64,000 nt of DNA, from contig NZ_JAKZGO010000001.1 in the NCBI RefSeq assembly GCF_022549785.1, forward strand, positions 456,101 to 520,100, written 5' to 3'. This stretch comes from Belliella alkalica. GTDB lineage: Bacteria > Bacteroidota > Bacteroidia > Cytophagales > Cyclobacteriaceae. The first letter of the stretch is position 1; each line of letters starts with the position of its first letter. Made by a program: the position numbers and the translations under genes. Shown piece after piece: positions 54,108-62,152 of this stretch. Under the pieces are notes generated by a model that saw only the letters and a program-made list of their open reading frames with translations, did no database searches and had not been told where the DNA came from.

Positions 54108-54682
54108 GCTGAAGTTTCAGTCACACGGATATCACCTAGCATAACATCCCAGAATTCGATAGTACGACCAGCGATCTGAGTTTGTTTTTTCTCAACATAG
54201 ATTGTAATATCTTTCTTTGTAGTATCTCTATAATTTAAACCACTCTCCAAAGAAGTTCCTTCGAATCTCTGATATACTGTAACAACCCCAACATAACGTC
54301 CGTCAGGCTGTCTTTCCAAATCAGAAATGTAATGGATATCATACCAAGTGATATTCACTCTATCATAGTTCAATGCCATCAATCTTTCAAAGTATCTTCT
54401 TACTTTGTAATAAGCGATTTCTTTTCTGTTGATAGAAGAAACTCCCATTTCAGCATCTGGTGCGAAAAGCTCTTCTGCTCTATCCATTACTCTATTGGCC
54501 TCAGAGAACTGTGTTTCTTTGCTACCGATAATGGTGATATATTTACTTAAATCTTTAACTTTTTCTAAAGCTAGTGAATCTATTGCCTGCTTTCTTGAAG
54601 GGCTAATGTCATTTGACTGGGCCAAAGTGATTGACGCAGATGCCAAAAAGACAAGTAGAAATAAAGGAATGTATTTTTTCAT
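54104..54682 (-). CDS. Exported NTF2-like protein in LRR operon
   Basis: This is a 192-residue exported protein with a signal peptide (ending SITLAQ). The domain begins LSKYITIIGSKET and contains a helical start, RAEELFAPDAEM, then beta strands (YVGVVTVYQRFEG, KDITIYVEKKQT), consistent with an NTF2-like cone fold; it parallels the LRR protein N-terminus at the position GSKDT. No catalytic residues are evident. It is 27 bp from the upstream lipoprotein gene and overlaps the next gene by 4 bp. Confidence 0.6.
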   Translation of the reverse strand: MKKYIPLFLLVFLASASITLAQSNDISPSRKQAIDSLALEKVKDLSKYITIIGSKETQFSEANRVMDRAEELFAPDAEMGVSSINRKEIAYYKVRRYFERLMALNYDRVNITWYDIHYISDLERQPDGRYVGVVTVYQRFEGTSLESGLNYRDTTKKDITIYVEKKQTQIAGRTIEFWDVMLGDIRVTETSA

Positions 54683-54709
54683 AATTATTATATATTCGAT
54701 TTTGTGTGA

Positions 54710-55180
54710 TTATTTACGACGAAGCTCTAATTCAGAAACTCTTCCAGATCCATCTAAACGGATATCACTGATAAAGTTCAAATTTTTCTTAGTGTCTTTC
54801 AAATAATTAAGATATTTAGAGATAGTAGTAGGCTCATCATAATCTTTGATTCCACTTTCTTCGTGAATCACAATAAGTACTGGAGTTTCTTGATTTGAGA
54901 ACATTCCCAAAGCTTCTTGGATTGTAGCGTTTGCTGCTTGTACGTTATTTGAATTAGCAACACTATTGAAATAATTCTCCAATTTACCTACAGCGGCCTC
55001 TTCTGCTGAAAGATCTGGCGTAGATGGTGCAGCTGGTGCTTCTACTTGCTCAACTGGTGCTGGCGGTGGGGTCTCAGCGACTACTTTCTTTTTACTTTTA
55101 CATGCTCCCATAGCCATTAAGCTGAACAGAGCAATAAATACGAATCTGTTTACAGGTGATTTGAGGATTGTTTTTTTCAT
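54710..55180 (-). CDS. Lipoprotein, first gene of LRR operon
   Basis: This is a 156-residue lipoprotein starting MKKTILKSPVNRF (ATG at 55180), with a lipobox (MGACK). A Pro/Ala-rich linker (TPPPAPVEQVEAPAAPST) leads to a small domain beginning LENYFNSVANSNNV and ending with SKYLNYLKDTKKNLNFISDI. This domain has the same outline as the N-terminus of the LRR protein (LEYYFNTVGSKD, and YLKDIEFFFKD). The frame upstream of 55180 is not believable. The role is unknown. Confidence 0.6.
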   Translation of the reverse strand: MKKTILKSPVNRFVFIALFSLMAMGACKSKKKVVAETPPPAPVEQVEAPAAPSTPDLSAEEAAVGKLENYFNSVANSNNVQAANATIQEALGMFSNQETPVLIVIHEESGIKDYDEPTTISKYLNYLKDTKKNLNFISDIRLDGSGRVSELELRRK

Positions 55181-55383
55181 GTTCTGAATTATAAGTTTAA
55201 ATTTTGTTCTTTTGGAACACCACATTTTAATCAAAAAGCATTCCATAAAACTATTCGCTAGAAATATTTTTAATTTTATGCTATCTTGAGTCTGTGATGC
55301 TTAATTATGGCGCAAATGTATATGAAAAACTTCATATTTAAAGCAATTCCATTTGGGACAAGATCATAATATTTTTTAAAAAT

Positions 55384-55419
55384 AAAGAAGGCCATCTTAA
55401 AACAAAAATGGCCTTCTTT
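55384..55419. terminator. Terminator of the tlpA-like gene
   Basis: AAAGAAGGCCAT (55384-55395) and ATGGCCTTCTTT (55408-55419) form a perfect 12-bp stem with a 12-base loop and a T-rich tail. Confidence 0.88.
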
Positions 55420-55436
55420 CTAACAATAAAAAAAAC

Positions 55437-56552
55437 TTAATTAAATATCTCAGCAAGCTTATTTTCCAAACTCATCCCACGAAGATCTTTTGCTACAATT
55501 TTACCCTCTGGATCTATCAAATAGGTCGCAGGTATAGCATTGATCTGATAAGTCGCAGCAGCTTCCGAATTGAAATACTTCAAATCCGAAACATGTGTCC
55601 AAGTCAATTCATCTTCTGCTATTGCTTTTTCCCACGCTTCTTTGGTCCTATCCAATGAAACCCCAAATACTTCAAAGCCTTGATCCTTGTATTGATTGTA
55701 AAGCTTGACCACATTTGGGTTTTCTTCTCTACATGGCTTGCACCAAGCTGCCCAAAAATCTATCAATACATACTTTCCACGAAGATCTGACAATTTCACA
55801 AGCTCACCTTTGGGATTTGGAAGAGATATTTCTGGCGCTACCTGACCTATTGAAAGGACTCTTAGATCCTCTAATTGAGCCATAAGACTAGTTATCATTT
55901 TTGTGTTTGGGTATTTATCATTTAATCTACTTACCAATTCATCCACAAAAATAAAATCCTGCTTGATGTTTAGTAAACCCACTGCAAACAACGACGCAAA
56001 GCTATCATTCATTTCACCGATAACTTCTTTGACTTTAGTAGCATGATTACTTTCCAAACTCATTGCTTGTTCTTGGATCTCTTTAATTCTCTCTTGATCT
56101 TTTTCAGACATTGCCTCAAAATAGGCATCATTGAGTCCATTGATTTGTTCTTGATATCCCTCTCTCAATTCCTTTACTTTCAACATATTTTGAGAATCTT
56201 CAGAACCTTCAATGTTAGGACTTTTATCATCATTTACATCATAGCTAATCTCCGCGTCTTGATCATATAAAGCAAGCATAATGGACACTTTCTCTTGCAT
56301 TGTCAACTCATAAAACCCAGGCCCTTCTAATTCCACAGTATATTCAAATTTACCATTTGAAGAAAGCTTTAAGGTGTCTAGTATTTCTGTCCTATCATCT
56401 AGGTACTTGACTAATATCAATTCAGAGCCATCTGCGTTTTCAATTTTTCCTGATATTTTCACTTTGCCATCGAAAACTTGCTCTGAATTGTCGCAAGAAA
56501 CCAAAGAGATTGTCAATAGTGAAATAAAAAAGCTTTTAAATATATTTAGCAT
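55437..56552 (-). CDS. TlpA-family thiol-disulfide oxidoreductase lipoprotein (DUF4369 + thioredoxin)
   Basis: This is an exported lipoprotein (lipobox ISLVSC, Cys20) with an N-terminal DUF4369-type beta domain (residues about 25-125), a helical linker, and a C-terminal AhpC/TSA thioredoxin-like domain with the redox motif WCKPC in FWAAWCKPCREENP. The 371-residue layout is the common Bacteroidota one. It probably reduces periplasmic disulfides. It is 6 bp downstream of gatB and in the same operon. Confidence 0.92.
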   Translation of the reverse strand: MLNIFKSFFISLLTISLVSCDNSEQVFDGKVKISGKIENADGSELILVKYLDDRTEILDTLKLSSNGKFEYTVELEGPGFYELTMQEKVSIMLALYDQDAEISYDVNDDKSPNIEGSEDSQNMLKVKELREGYQEQINGLNDAYFEAMSEKDQERIKEIQEQAMSLESNHATKVKEVIGEMNDSFASLFAVGLLNIKQDFIFVDELVSRLNDKYPNTKMITSLMAQLEDLRVLSIGQVAPEISLPNPKGELVKLSDLRGKYVLIDFWAAWCKPCREENPNVVKLYNQYKDQGFEVFGVSLDRTKEAWEKAIAEDELTWTHVSDLKYFNSEAAATYQINAIPATYLIDPEGKIVAKDLRGMSLENKLAEIFN

Positions 56553-56558
56553 GTTTTT

Positions 56559-58019
56559 CTAATTTTCTAGTAATTCTGTTAAGATTTTCGTAGCTACTTT
56601 TGGATCTGCCTTCCCTTGGGATTTTTTCATTACTTGTCCCATAAACATCCCCATCAAACCTTTTTTGCCAGATCTATATTCTTCTACTTTAGCTGAATTT
56701 TCTGCCAACACACTTTCAACAATTGGCTTAAGCGAGCCTTCGTTACTTTCTTGAATCAAATTAAGTTCTTGCGCAATCTCCAAAGGAGTCTTCTCAGTGC
56801 TCTTAAGCATTTCAGGATACACTTTTTGTGAGGCTACTGAGAAATTTATTTTGCCTTCATCTATGATCCCAATCAAATCTGCCAAACGTTTTGGAGAAAT
56901 AGGGAAATCTGAAATATGCAATGTCAACTCATTCAAATATGACTTCACTGGACCCATCAACCAATTGGAAGCAGCTTTATAATTTTGAGTTGATTCGCAC
57001 AATTCATTGAAATAAAGCGCGATTTCTTTTGAATCAGTCAATACACCCGCATCATATTCAGGAAGTCCATACGAATTGACAAATTTATAATGTAACTCTC
57101 TTGGCAATGCTGGCATTTCCTTTCTTATCCCTTCAAGCCATTCTTCTGAGACTACAACTGGACTCAAATCAGGCTCTGGAAAATATCTGTAATCATTCAA
57201 GTCTTCCTTAGTTCGCATAGAAGCTGTAAGACCTGTGGTTGCATCAAAAGTCCGAGTTTCAGAAATAATTTCTACATTGGCTTCAATCATGTGAATCTGT
57301 CTTTCATACTCGTGCTCTATTGCTCTTGCCACATTTCTGAAAGAATTCATATTCTTTACTTCTACTTTCTTTCCATATTCAGCTGCTCCTCTCAATCTTA
57401 CTGAAATATTAGCATCACAACGCAAAGAACCCTCTTCCATGTTTCCATCACAAATATCAAGGTACCTGACCAGCTTCTTGATCTCCACCAAAAATGCATA
57501 TGCTTCTTCTGAAGATCTGATATCTGGTTCGGATACGATCTCTATAAGTGGTACTCCTGCCCTATTGTAATCTACCAAAGTGTCAACTTCGCCAGCTAAG
57601 TGCATTGACTTGCCCGCATCTTCCTCCATGTGGATTCTAGTCAGGGTAACTGATTTTTTGGTACCGTCTGGCATTGTCAAAGGAACTTGTCCTCCCACAC
57701 AAATAGGATTCTTGTCTTGTGTGATCTGATAGCCTTTAGGTAGATCTGGATAGAAATAATTCTTTCTTGCAAAAATATTCTTTCTGGTAATTTCGGAATT
57801 ACAGGCTATACCCATTTTCACTGCAAACTCCACAGCACTTTTGTTTACCTTTGGCAAAGTTCCAGGGTGCCCCAAAGTCACGACCGAAATATGGGTATTC
57901 GGAAGGTTTCCAAACTCTGTAGAATCAGTAGTGTACATTTTACTTTTGGTAAGTAATTGCGCATGGACTTCTAGCCCTACTACCAATTCATATTTATCTT
58001 TTATTTCTGCTGAAAGCAT
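56559..58019 (-). CDS. gatB: Asp/Glu-tRNA amidotransferase subunit B
   Basis: GatB is the kinase/transferase subunit of GatCAB, which amidates Glu-tRNA(Gln) or Asp-tRNA(Asn) in place of a missing GlnRS/AsnRS. The start YELVVGLEVHAQLLTKSKMY is diagnostic, and the catalytic region DYNRAGVPLIEIVSEPD and RCDANISVR follow. The YqeY-like C-terminal domain is present to residue 486. It is followed by the tlpA-like gene (6 bp gap); alaS lies 89 bp upstream. Confidence 0.98.
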   Translation of the reverse strand: MLSAEIKDKYELVVGLEVHAQLLTKSKMYTTDSTEFGNLPNTHISVVTLGHPGTLPKVNKSAVEFAVKMGIACNSEITRKNIFARKNYFYPDLPKGYQITQDKNPICVGGQVPLTMPDGTKKSVTLTRIHMEEDAGKSMHLAGEVDTLVDYNRAGVPLIEIVSEPDIRSSEEAYAFLVEIKKLVRYLDICDGNMEEGSLRCDANISVRLRGAAEYGKKVEVKNMNSFRNVARAIEHEYERQIHMIEANVEIISETRTFDATTGLTASMRTKEDLNDYRYFPEPDLSPVVVSEEWLEGIRKEMPALPRELHYKFVNSYGLPEYDAGVLTDSKEIALYFNELCESTQNYKAASNWLMGPVKSYLNELTLHISDFPISPKRLADLIGIIDEGKINFSVASQKVYPEMLKSTEKTPLEIAQELNLIQESNEGSLKPIVESVLAENSAKVEEYRSGKKGLMGMFMGQVMKKSQGKADPKVATKILTELLEN

Positions 58020-58108
58020 TTTTATTATTCTTTTTGTAAAAACCGATAATTAAACTCAAAAATGGCTTAGAAAACATCTAAAACCAAATTAGATTTAAGT
58101 AAGTTGAT

Positions 58109-60739
58109 TTAAAGCTGGGAAAACATGATCTTTGCTTTCTCCACAACCGATGGTAAACCCGCTAGATTTTTGCCCCCTGCTGTTGCGAAGAAAGGTTGCC
58201 CCCCTCCTCCACCTTGGATTTCTTTTGCCAATTCACGTACTGCATTACCTGCATTTAGTCCTTTGGAACTTACCAAATCGTCATTGATTACAACAGCAAT
58301 CTGTGGCTTGCCATCAATCTCTGCTGCAATCACACAGATCAAATTCTCTACTTCATTTTTTAATTCAAATGCGATCTTTTTCAAAGCATCTGCTGAAGGC
58401 AAATTGACTGTTGCAAACAATTGATTGGTAACACCGACTGCTTCGACTTGATTCAGAAGAGCATCTTTTATCGCATTGGCTTGTAGGCTGTGCAGTCCTT
58501 CGATCTCTTTTTTCAATTCGTTTTTTTCTTGAATCAATGATTCAATAGCTTTTTTGACATCTTTTGGACTTTTCAAAAGCTCTTGGATTTCCTTCACCAA
58601 AGTCAACTGTTCATTGATGTAGGATTCTGCAGCATCCGCTGTAATAGCCTCTATTCTTCTTACTCCAGAAGAAATAGATCCTTCAGAGACAATTTTGAAC
58701 AATCCAATAACTCCAGTGGAAGCGACGTGGCATCCTCCACAAAGCTCAACAGAAAAATCCTTATCAAAGGTGATAACCCTCACAAAATCCCCATATTTTT
58801 CTCCAAACAAAGCTGTTGCACCTTGCTGTTTGGCTGCTTCAATAGGGACATTCCTTTGCTCATACAAAGCTATGTTTTCCCGTATTTTCGCATTAACAAT
58901 TGACTCTACTTTAGTGATTTCTTCATCTGTCAATTTTGAGAAATGAGCAAAATCAAATCTAAGCAAACTTTCATTGACCAAAGATCCTTTTTGCTGAATG
59001 TGGTCACCTAATACCTCCTTCAATGCCGCCTGAAGCAAGTGGGTCGCTGTATGGTTATTGATCGTAAGTCTTCTTTTTTCAGCGTTAACTTTAGCTGAAA
59101 AAGTCGCAGATGGATTACTTGGCAACTTATCTACAAAATGAACAATCAGGTCATTTTCTTTTTTGGTATCGAGAACTTTTATTTTCTCTGCCTTTGATTC
59201 CAAAAACCCCTGATCACCTACTTGCCCACCACTTTCTGCATAAAATGGCGTTTTATCTAGTACCAATTGATAGCGGTCTCCTTTTTTATCCTTTATCTGT
59301 CGATATTTGACAATTTTACTCTCTGCTTCCAGATGATCATATCCTATAAATTCAACTCCTTCTTCATCAGATACCATTATCCAATCACCTGTCTCTTGCT
59401 CAGCAGCTGCTCTTGATCTGTTTTTCTGCTTTGCCATTTCTTCGGCAAAACCTTTCTCATCTATTGACAGACCATTTTCCCTTGCTATCAGAGAAGTCAA
59501 ATCCAATGGAAACCCGAAAGTATCGTACAATTCAAAAGCTGTCTTACCATCAATTATCTTTTCAGACTTAGAAGCCATTTCAACTTGAATTTGATCAAGA
59601 ATTTTCAATCCATTATCCAAAGTTCTCAAGAATGAGGCTTCTTCTTCCTGAATAACTTTAGCGATAAAATCTTGTTGTGCTGCCACTTCCGGGAATATTT
59701 CACCAAAATTCTCTGCTAAAAGAGGCATCAAATCAAACATAAATGGTTTTTGGAAGCCCAGAAAAGTGTAACCATATCTTACAGCCCTTCTCAAAATCCT
59801 TCTAATTACATATCCTGCCTTATTATTGGAAGGCAATTGCCCATCAGCAATTGTAAATGCTATCGCCCTAATGTGATCTACAATCACACGCATAGCGATG
59901 TCTATTTTTTCGTTTTCACCGTAAGTCTTTCCTGATTTTTTCTCAAGAATCTGAATAAATGGTGTGAAAATATCAGTGTCGTAATTTGAAGATTTTTCCT
60001 GAATCGCTCGTACCAGACGTTCAAAACCCATTCCTGTGTCCACATGCTTTGCAGGCAATTCTTTCAAGGAGCCATCACTGAGTCTGTTGAATTGCATGAA
60101 CACCAAATTCCAAATCTCAATTACTTGTGGATGGTCATTATTTACAAGATCAAATCCACTTTCAGTAGCCCTTTCTTCATCAGATCTAAGATCAACGTGT
60201 ATCTCAGAACAAGGTCCACATGGGCCAGTATCACCCATTTCCCAAAAATTATCCTTTTTAGAACCGAATATAATCCTATCTTCAGGCACTATATTTTTCC
60301 ATAGATCAAATGCCTCAATATCTTTGTCCAATCCATCTGAGGCATCACCTCCAAAAACAGAGACATATAACCTGTCCTTCGGTAATTTGTAAACATCAGT
60401 CAATAACTCCCACGCCCATTCGATCGCTTCTTTTTTGAAATAATCTCCAAAAGACCAATTACCGAGCATTTCAAACATGGTATGGTGATAAGTATCCACG
60501 CCTACCTCTTCGAGATCATTGTGCTTTCCTGATACTCTCAGACATTTCTGACTGTTTGCCACTCTAGTTGCCTTGGCTATTTCATTTCCAAGAAAATAAT
60601 CCTTGAACTGATTCATGCCCGCATTGGTGAACATTAAGGTCGGATCGTTTTTAACTACTATCGGCGATGATGGTACAAATTGATGCTGTTTTGATTGAAA
60701 AAATTCAATAAATGTACTTCTGATTTTCTTTGCTTCCAT
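58109..60739 (-). CDS. alaS: Alanyl-tRNA synthetase
   Basis: AlaRS charges tRNA(Ala). The class II core starts with FIEFFQSKQHQFVPSSPIVV; the motif 1 to 3 region is intact. The editing domain carries HTATHLL and CGGCHVASTG for zinc-dependent proofreading, and the C-terminal DHHA1 domain reads IQGGGGGQPFFATAGG. The 876-residue length is typical. It starts divergently from the M23 peptidase gene. Confidence 0.98.
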   Translation of the reverse strand: MEAKKIRSTFIEFFQSKQHQFVPSSPIVVKNDPTLMFTNAGMNQFKDYFLGNEIAKATRVANSQKCLRVSGKHNDLEEVGVDTYHHTMFEMLGNWSFGDYFKKEAIEWAWELLTDVYKLPKDRLYVSVFGGDASDGLDKDIEAFDLWKNIVPEDRIIFGSKKDNFWEMGDTGPCGPCSEIHVDLRSDEERATESGFDLVNNDHPQVIEIWNLVFMQFNRLSDGSLKELPAKHVDTGMGFERLVRAIQEKSSNYDTDIFTPFIQILEKKSGKTYGENEKIDIAMRVIVDHIRAIAFTIADGQLPSNNKAGYVIRRILRRAVRYGYTFLGFQKPFMFDLMPLLAENFGEIFPEVAAQQDFIAKVIQEEEASFLRTLDNGLKILDQIQVEMASKSEKIIDGKTAFELYDTFGFPLDLTSLIARENGLSIDEKGFAEEMAKQKNRSRAAAEQETGDWIMVSDEEGVEFIGYDHLEAESKIVKYRQIKDKKGDRYQLVLDKTPFYAESGGQVGDQGFLESKAEKIKVLDTKKENDLIVHFVDKLPSNPSATFSAKVNAEKRRLTINNHTATHLLQAALKEVLGDHIQQKGSLVNESLLRFDFAHFSKLTDEEITKVESIVNAKIRENIALYEQRNVPIEAAKQQGATALFGEKYGDFVRVITFDKDFSVELCGGCHVASTGVIGLFKIVSEGSISSGVRRIEAITADAAESYINEQLTLVKEIQELLKSPKDVKKAIESLIQEKNELKKEIEGLHSLQANAIKDALLNQVEAVGVTNQLFATVNLPSADALKKIAFELKNEVENLICVIAAEIDGKPQIAVVINDDLVSSKGLNAGNAVRELAKEIQGGGGGQPFFATAGGKNLAGLPSVVEKAKIMFSQL

Positions 60740-60780
60740 GTAAGCTTTTGACTATGTTCGGATTATAAATTCATATTTTA

Positions 60781-60788
60781 TATATTTG
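60781..60788 (+). promoter_or_regulatory. Candidate -7 box of the M23 peptidase gene
   Basis: TATATTTG fits TAnnTTTG exactly in the divergent interval between alaS and the peptidase. A -33 TTTG lies 30 bases upstream (60747-60750), which is longer than the usual spacing. Confidence 0.45.
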
Positions 60789-60863
60789 CACGCTTCCGGT
60801 TCGTTATATCACCCAAGTACGTACAAGGAATGCAAAATTAGAAGATTTACCCTGCAAATTATA

Positions 60864-61841
60864 ATGAGTAGAATAAAATATTACTACGATCCAAAAACCT
60901 GTAAATATGAAAGATACCAAAAAAGCAAATGGGATGTAGTCCTAAATGCACTGGGGTTCTTTTCCGCTGCATCAATAATCGCAGTTGCAATTTTGATCGT
61001 TTTCAACCTTTATTTCGATAGCCCCAAAGAAATCCTACTTAGAAATGAAAATAAAGAACTGAAACTTTATTACCAATTGATGGAGGAGGAAATTGGAATT
61101 ATGAGTCAAATGCTTGGTGATTTGCAGCAAAGAGATGACAACTTGTATAGGGTTATTTTTGAAACTGAACCAATTCCTTCAGAAATTAGAAATGCGGGTA
61201 TAGGTGGCGCGGATAGATTTAAAGAAATAAGATCCAAAGGTTTGAAGCAAGAGCAACTCATTATTTCTTTGAAAAGTAAAGTAGAAAACCTGAAAAGGCA
61301 ATTATATATCCAGAATGTCAGCTATGATGATATTTCAGAAATGGCTTTGAACAAGGAAGAATACTGGGCTTCAATTCCAGCTATTCAACCAATTGTCAAT
61401 GAAGAGTTAATTAACTTGGCTTCAGGGTTTGGAAATAGGTTACACCCTATTCTGAAAGTAAGAAAGATGCATACAGGTGTGGATTTTTCTGCACCTAAAG
61501 GCACTCCAATCTATGCTACTGGAGATGGCGTGGTTTCAGATGTTAAAACTGTTTTTGGAGGATATGGAAAATATATTGAAATAGACCATGGCTTTGGTTT
61601 TGTAAGTAGATATGCCCACATGAATGAATTCAAAGTGAGAAAAGGGCAAAAAGTCAAACGTGGCGATATGATCGGCACTGTAGGAAACACTGGCTCTTCC
61701 ACTGCTCCACATGTACATTACGAAGTAATCAAAGATGGCGCATATGTAAATCCAGTCCATTATTTCTTCAAAGACCTAGAACCTAGTGAATATGAAAAAA
61801 TATTGGAGTTAGCTTCTAAAGAAAATCAATCTTTGTCTTGA
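60864..61841 (+). CDS. M23 family metallopeptidase (membrane-anchored)
   Basis: This is a LytM-type zinc peptidase likely to cleave peptidoglycan cross-bridges or to activate amidases. With the ATG at 60864 (MSRIKYYYDPKTCKYER) the protein has a cytoplasmic start, one transmembrane helix (about residues 30-52), a coiled region (residues 55-150) and a C-terminal M23 domain. Zinc/catalytic motifs are HTGVDFSAPKGTPIYA and HVHYEVIKDG, with GFGNRLHPIL upstream. The frame continues further upstream only with a TTG start, which I do not use. Confidence 0.93.
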   Translation: MSRIKYYYDPKTCKYERYQKSKWDVVLNALGFFSAASIIAVAILIVFNLYFDSPKEILLRNENKELKLYYQLMEEEIGIMSQMLGDLQQRDDNLYRVIFETEPIPSEIRNAGIGGADRFKEIRSKGLKQEQLIISLKSKVENLKRQLYIQNVSYDDISEMALNKEEYWASIPAIQPIVNEELINLASGFGNRLHPILKVRKMHTGVDFSAPKGTPIYATGDGVVSDVKTVFGGYGKYIEIDHGFGFVSRYAHMNEFKVRKGQKVKRGDMIGTVGNTGSSTAPHVHYEVIKDGAYVNPVHYFFKDLEPSEYEKILELASKENQSLS

Positions 61842-61905
61842 TATTTTGGTTGATTAGAATCGAATATAAGATATTGATGGATATTAGATATTAATTGATA
61901 GTATA

Positions 61906-62047
61906 TCCGCTTTCACACTAATGGCCAAACAAATTGGTGTGTTTTTAACCAATTGATGCAATGATAACTAATCGACTAATAACCAATAACAATTATCCGC
62001 ATGATCATTTGTGTTAATTATGCATACTGCTGTTGATACGGATAATC
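61906..62047 (-). repeat. Dispersed ~141-nt repeat element, copy B
   Basis: Minus strand, 62047 to 61906. It begins GATTATCCG, has a second block GCGGATAATT ending the first sub-unit (61991-62001), and ends in AGCGGA. It matches copy A (49231-49371) at 71 of 96 positions over the second sub-unit; the first 57 bases align with one indel in the same arrangement of inverted repeats. It lies in a gap between the M23 peptidase and the ABC transporter. Confidence 0.8.
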
Positions 62048-62095
62048 ATATCGGATATTTAGAAGTTTTGGGTTTAAAACAAATTAAGAAGCCTA

Positions 62096-62130
62096 AAAAA
62101 AAGAGGAGCTTATTGGTATCCTCTTTTTTT
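62096..62130. terminator. Terminator between M23 peptidase and ABC exporter
   Basis: AAAAAAAGAGGA (62096-62107) and TCCTCTTTTTTT (62119-62130) form a perfect 12-bp stem with an 11-base loop, and A/T runs lie on both sides, for converging genes. Confidence 0.88.
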
Positions 62131-62152
62131 ATTTGAATATTGTAATTTATGA

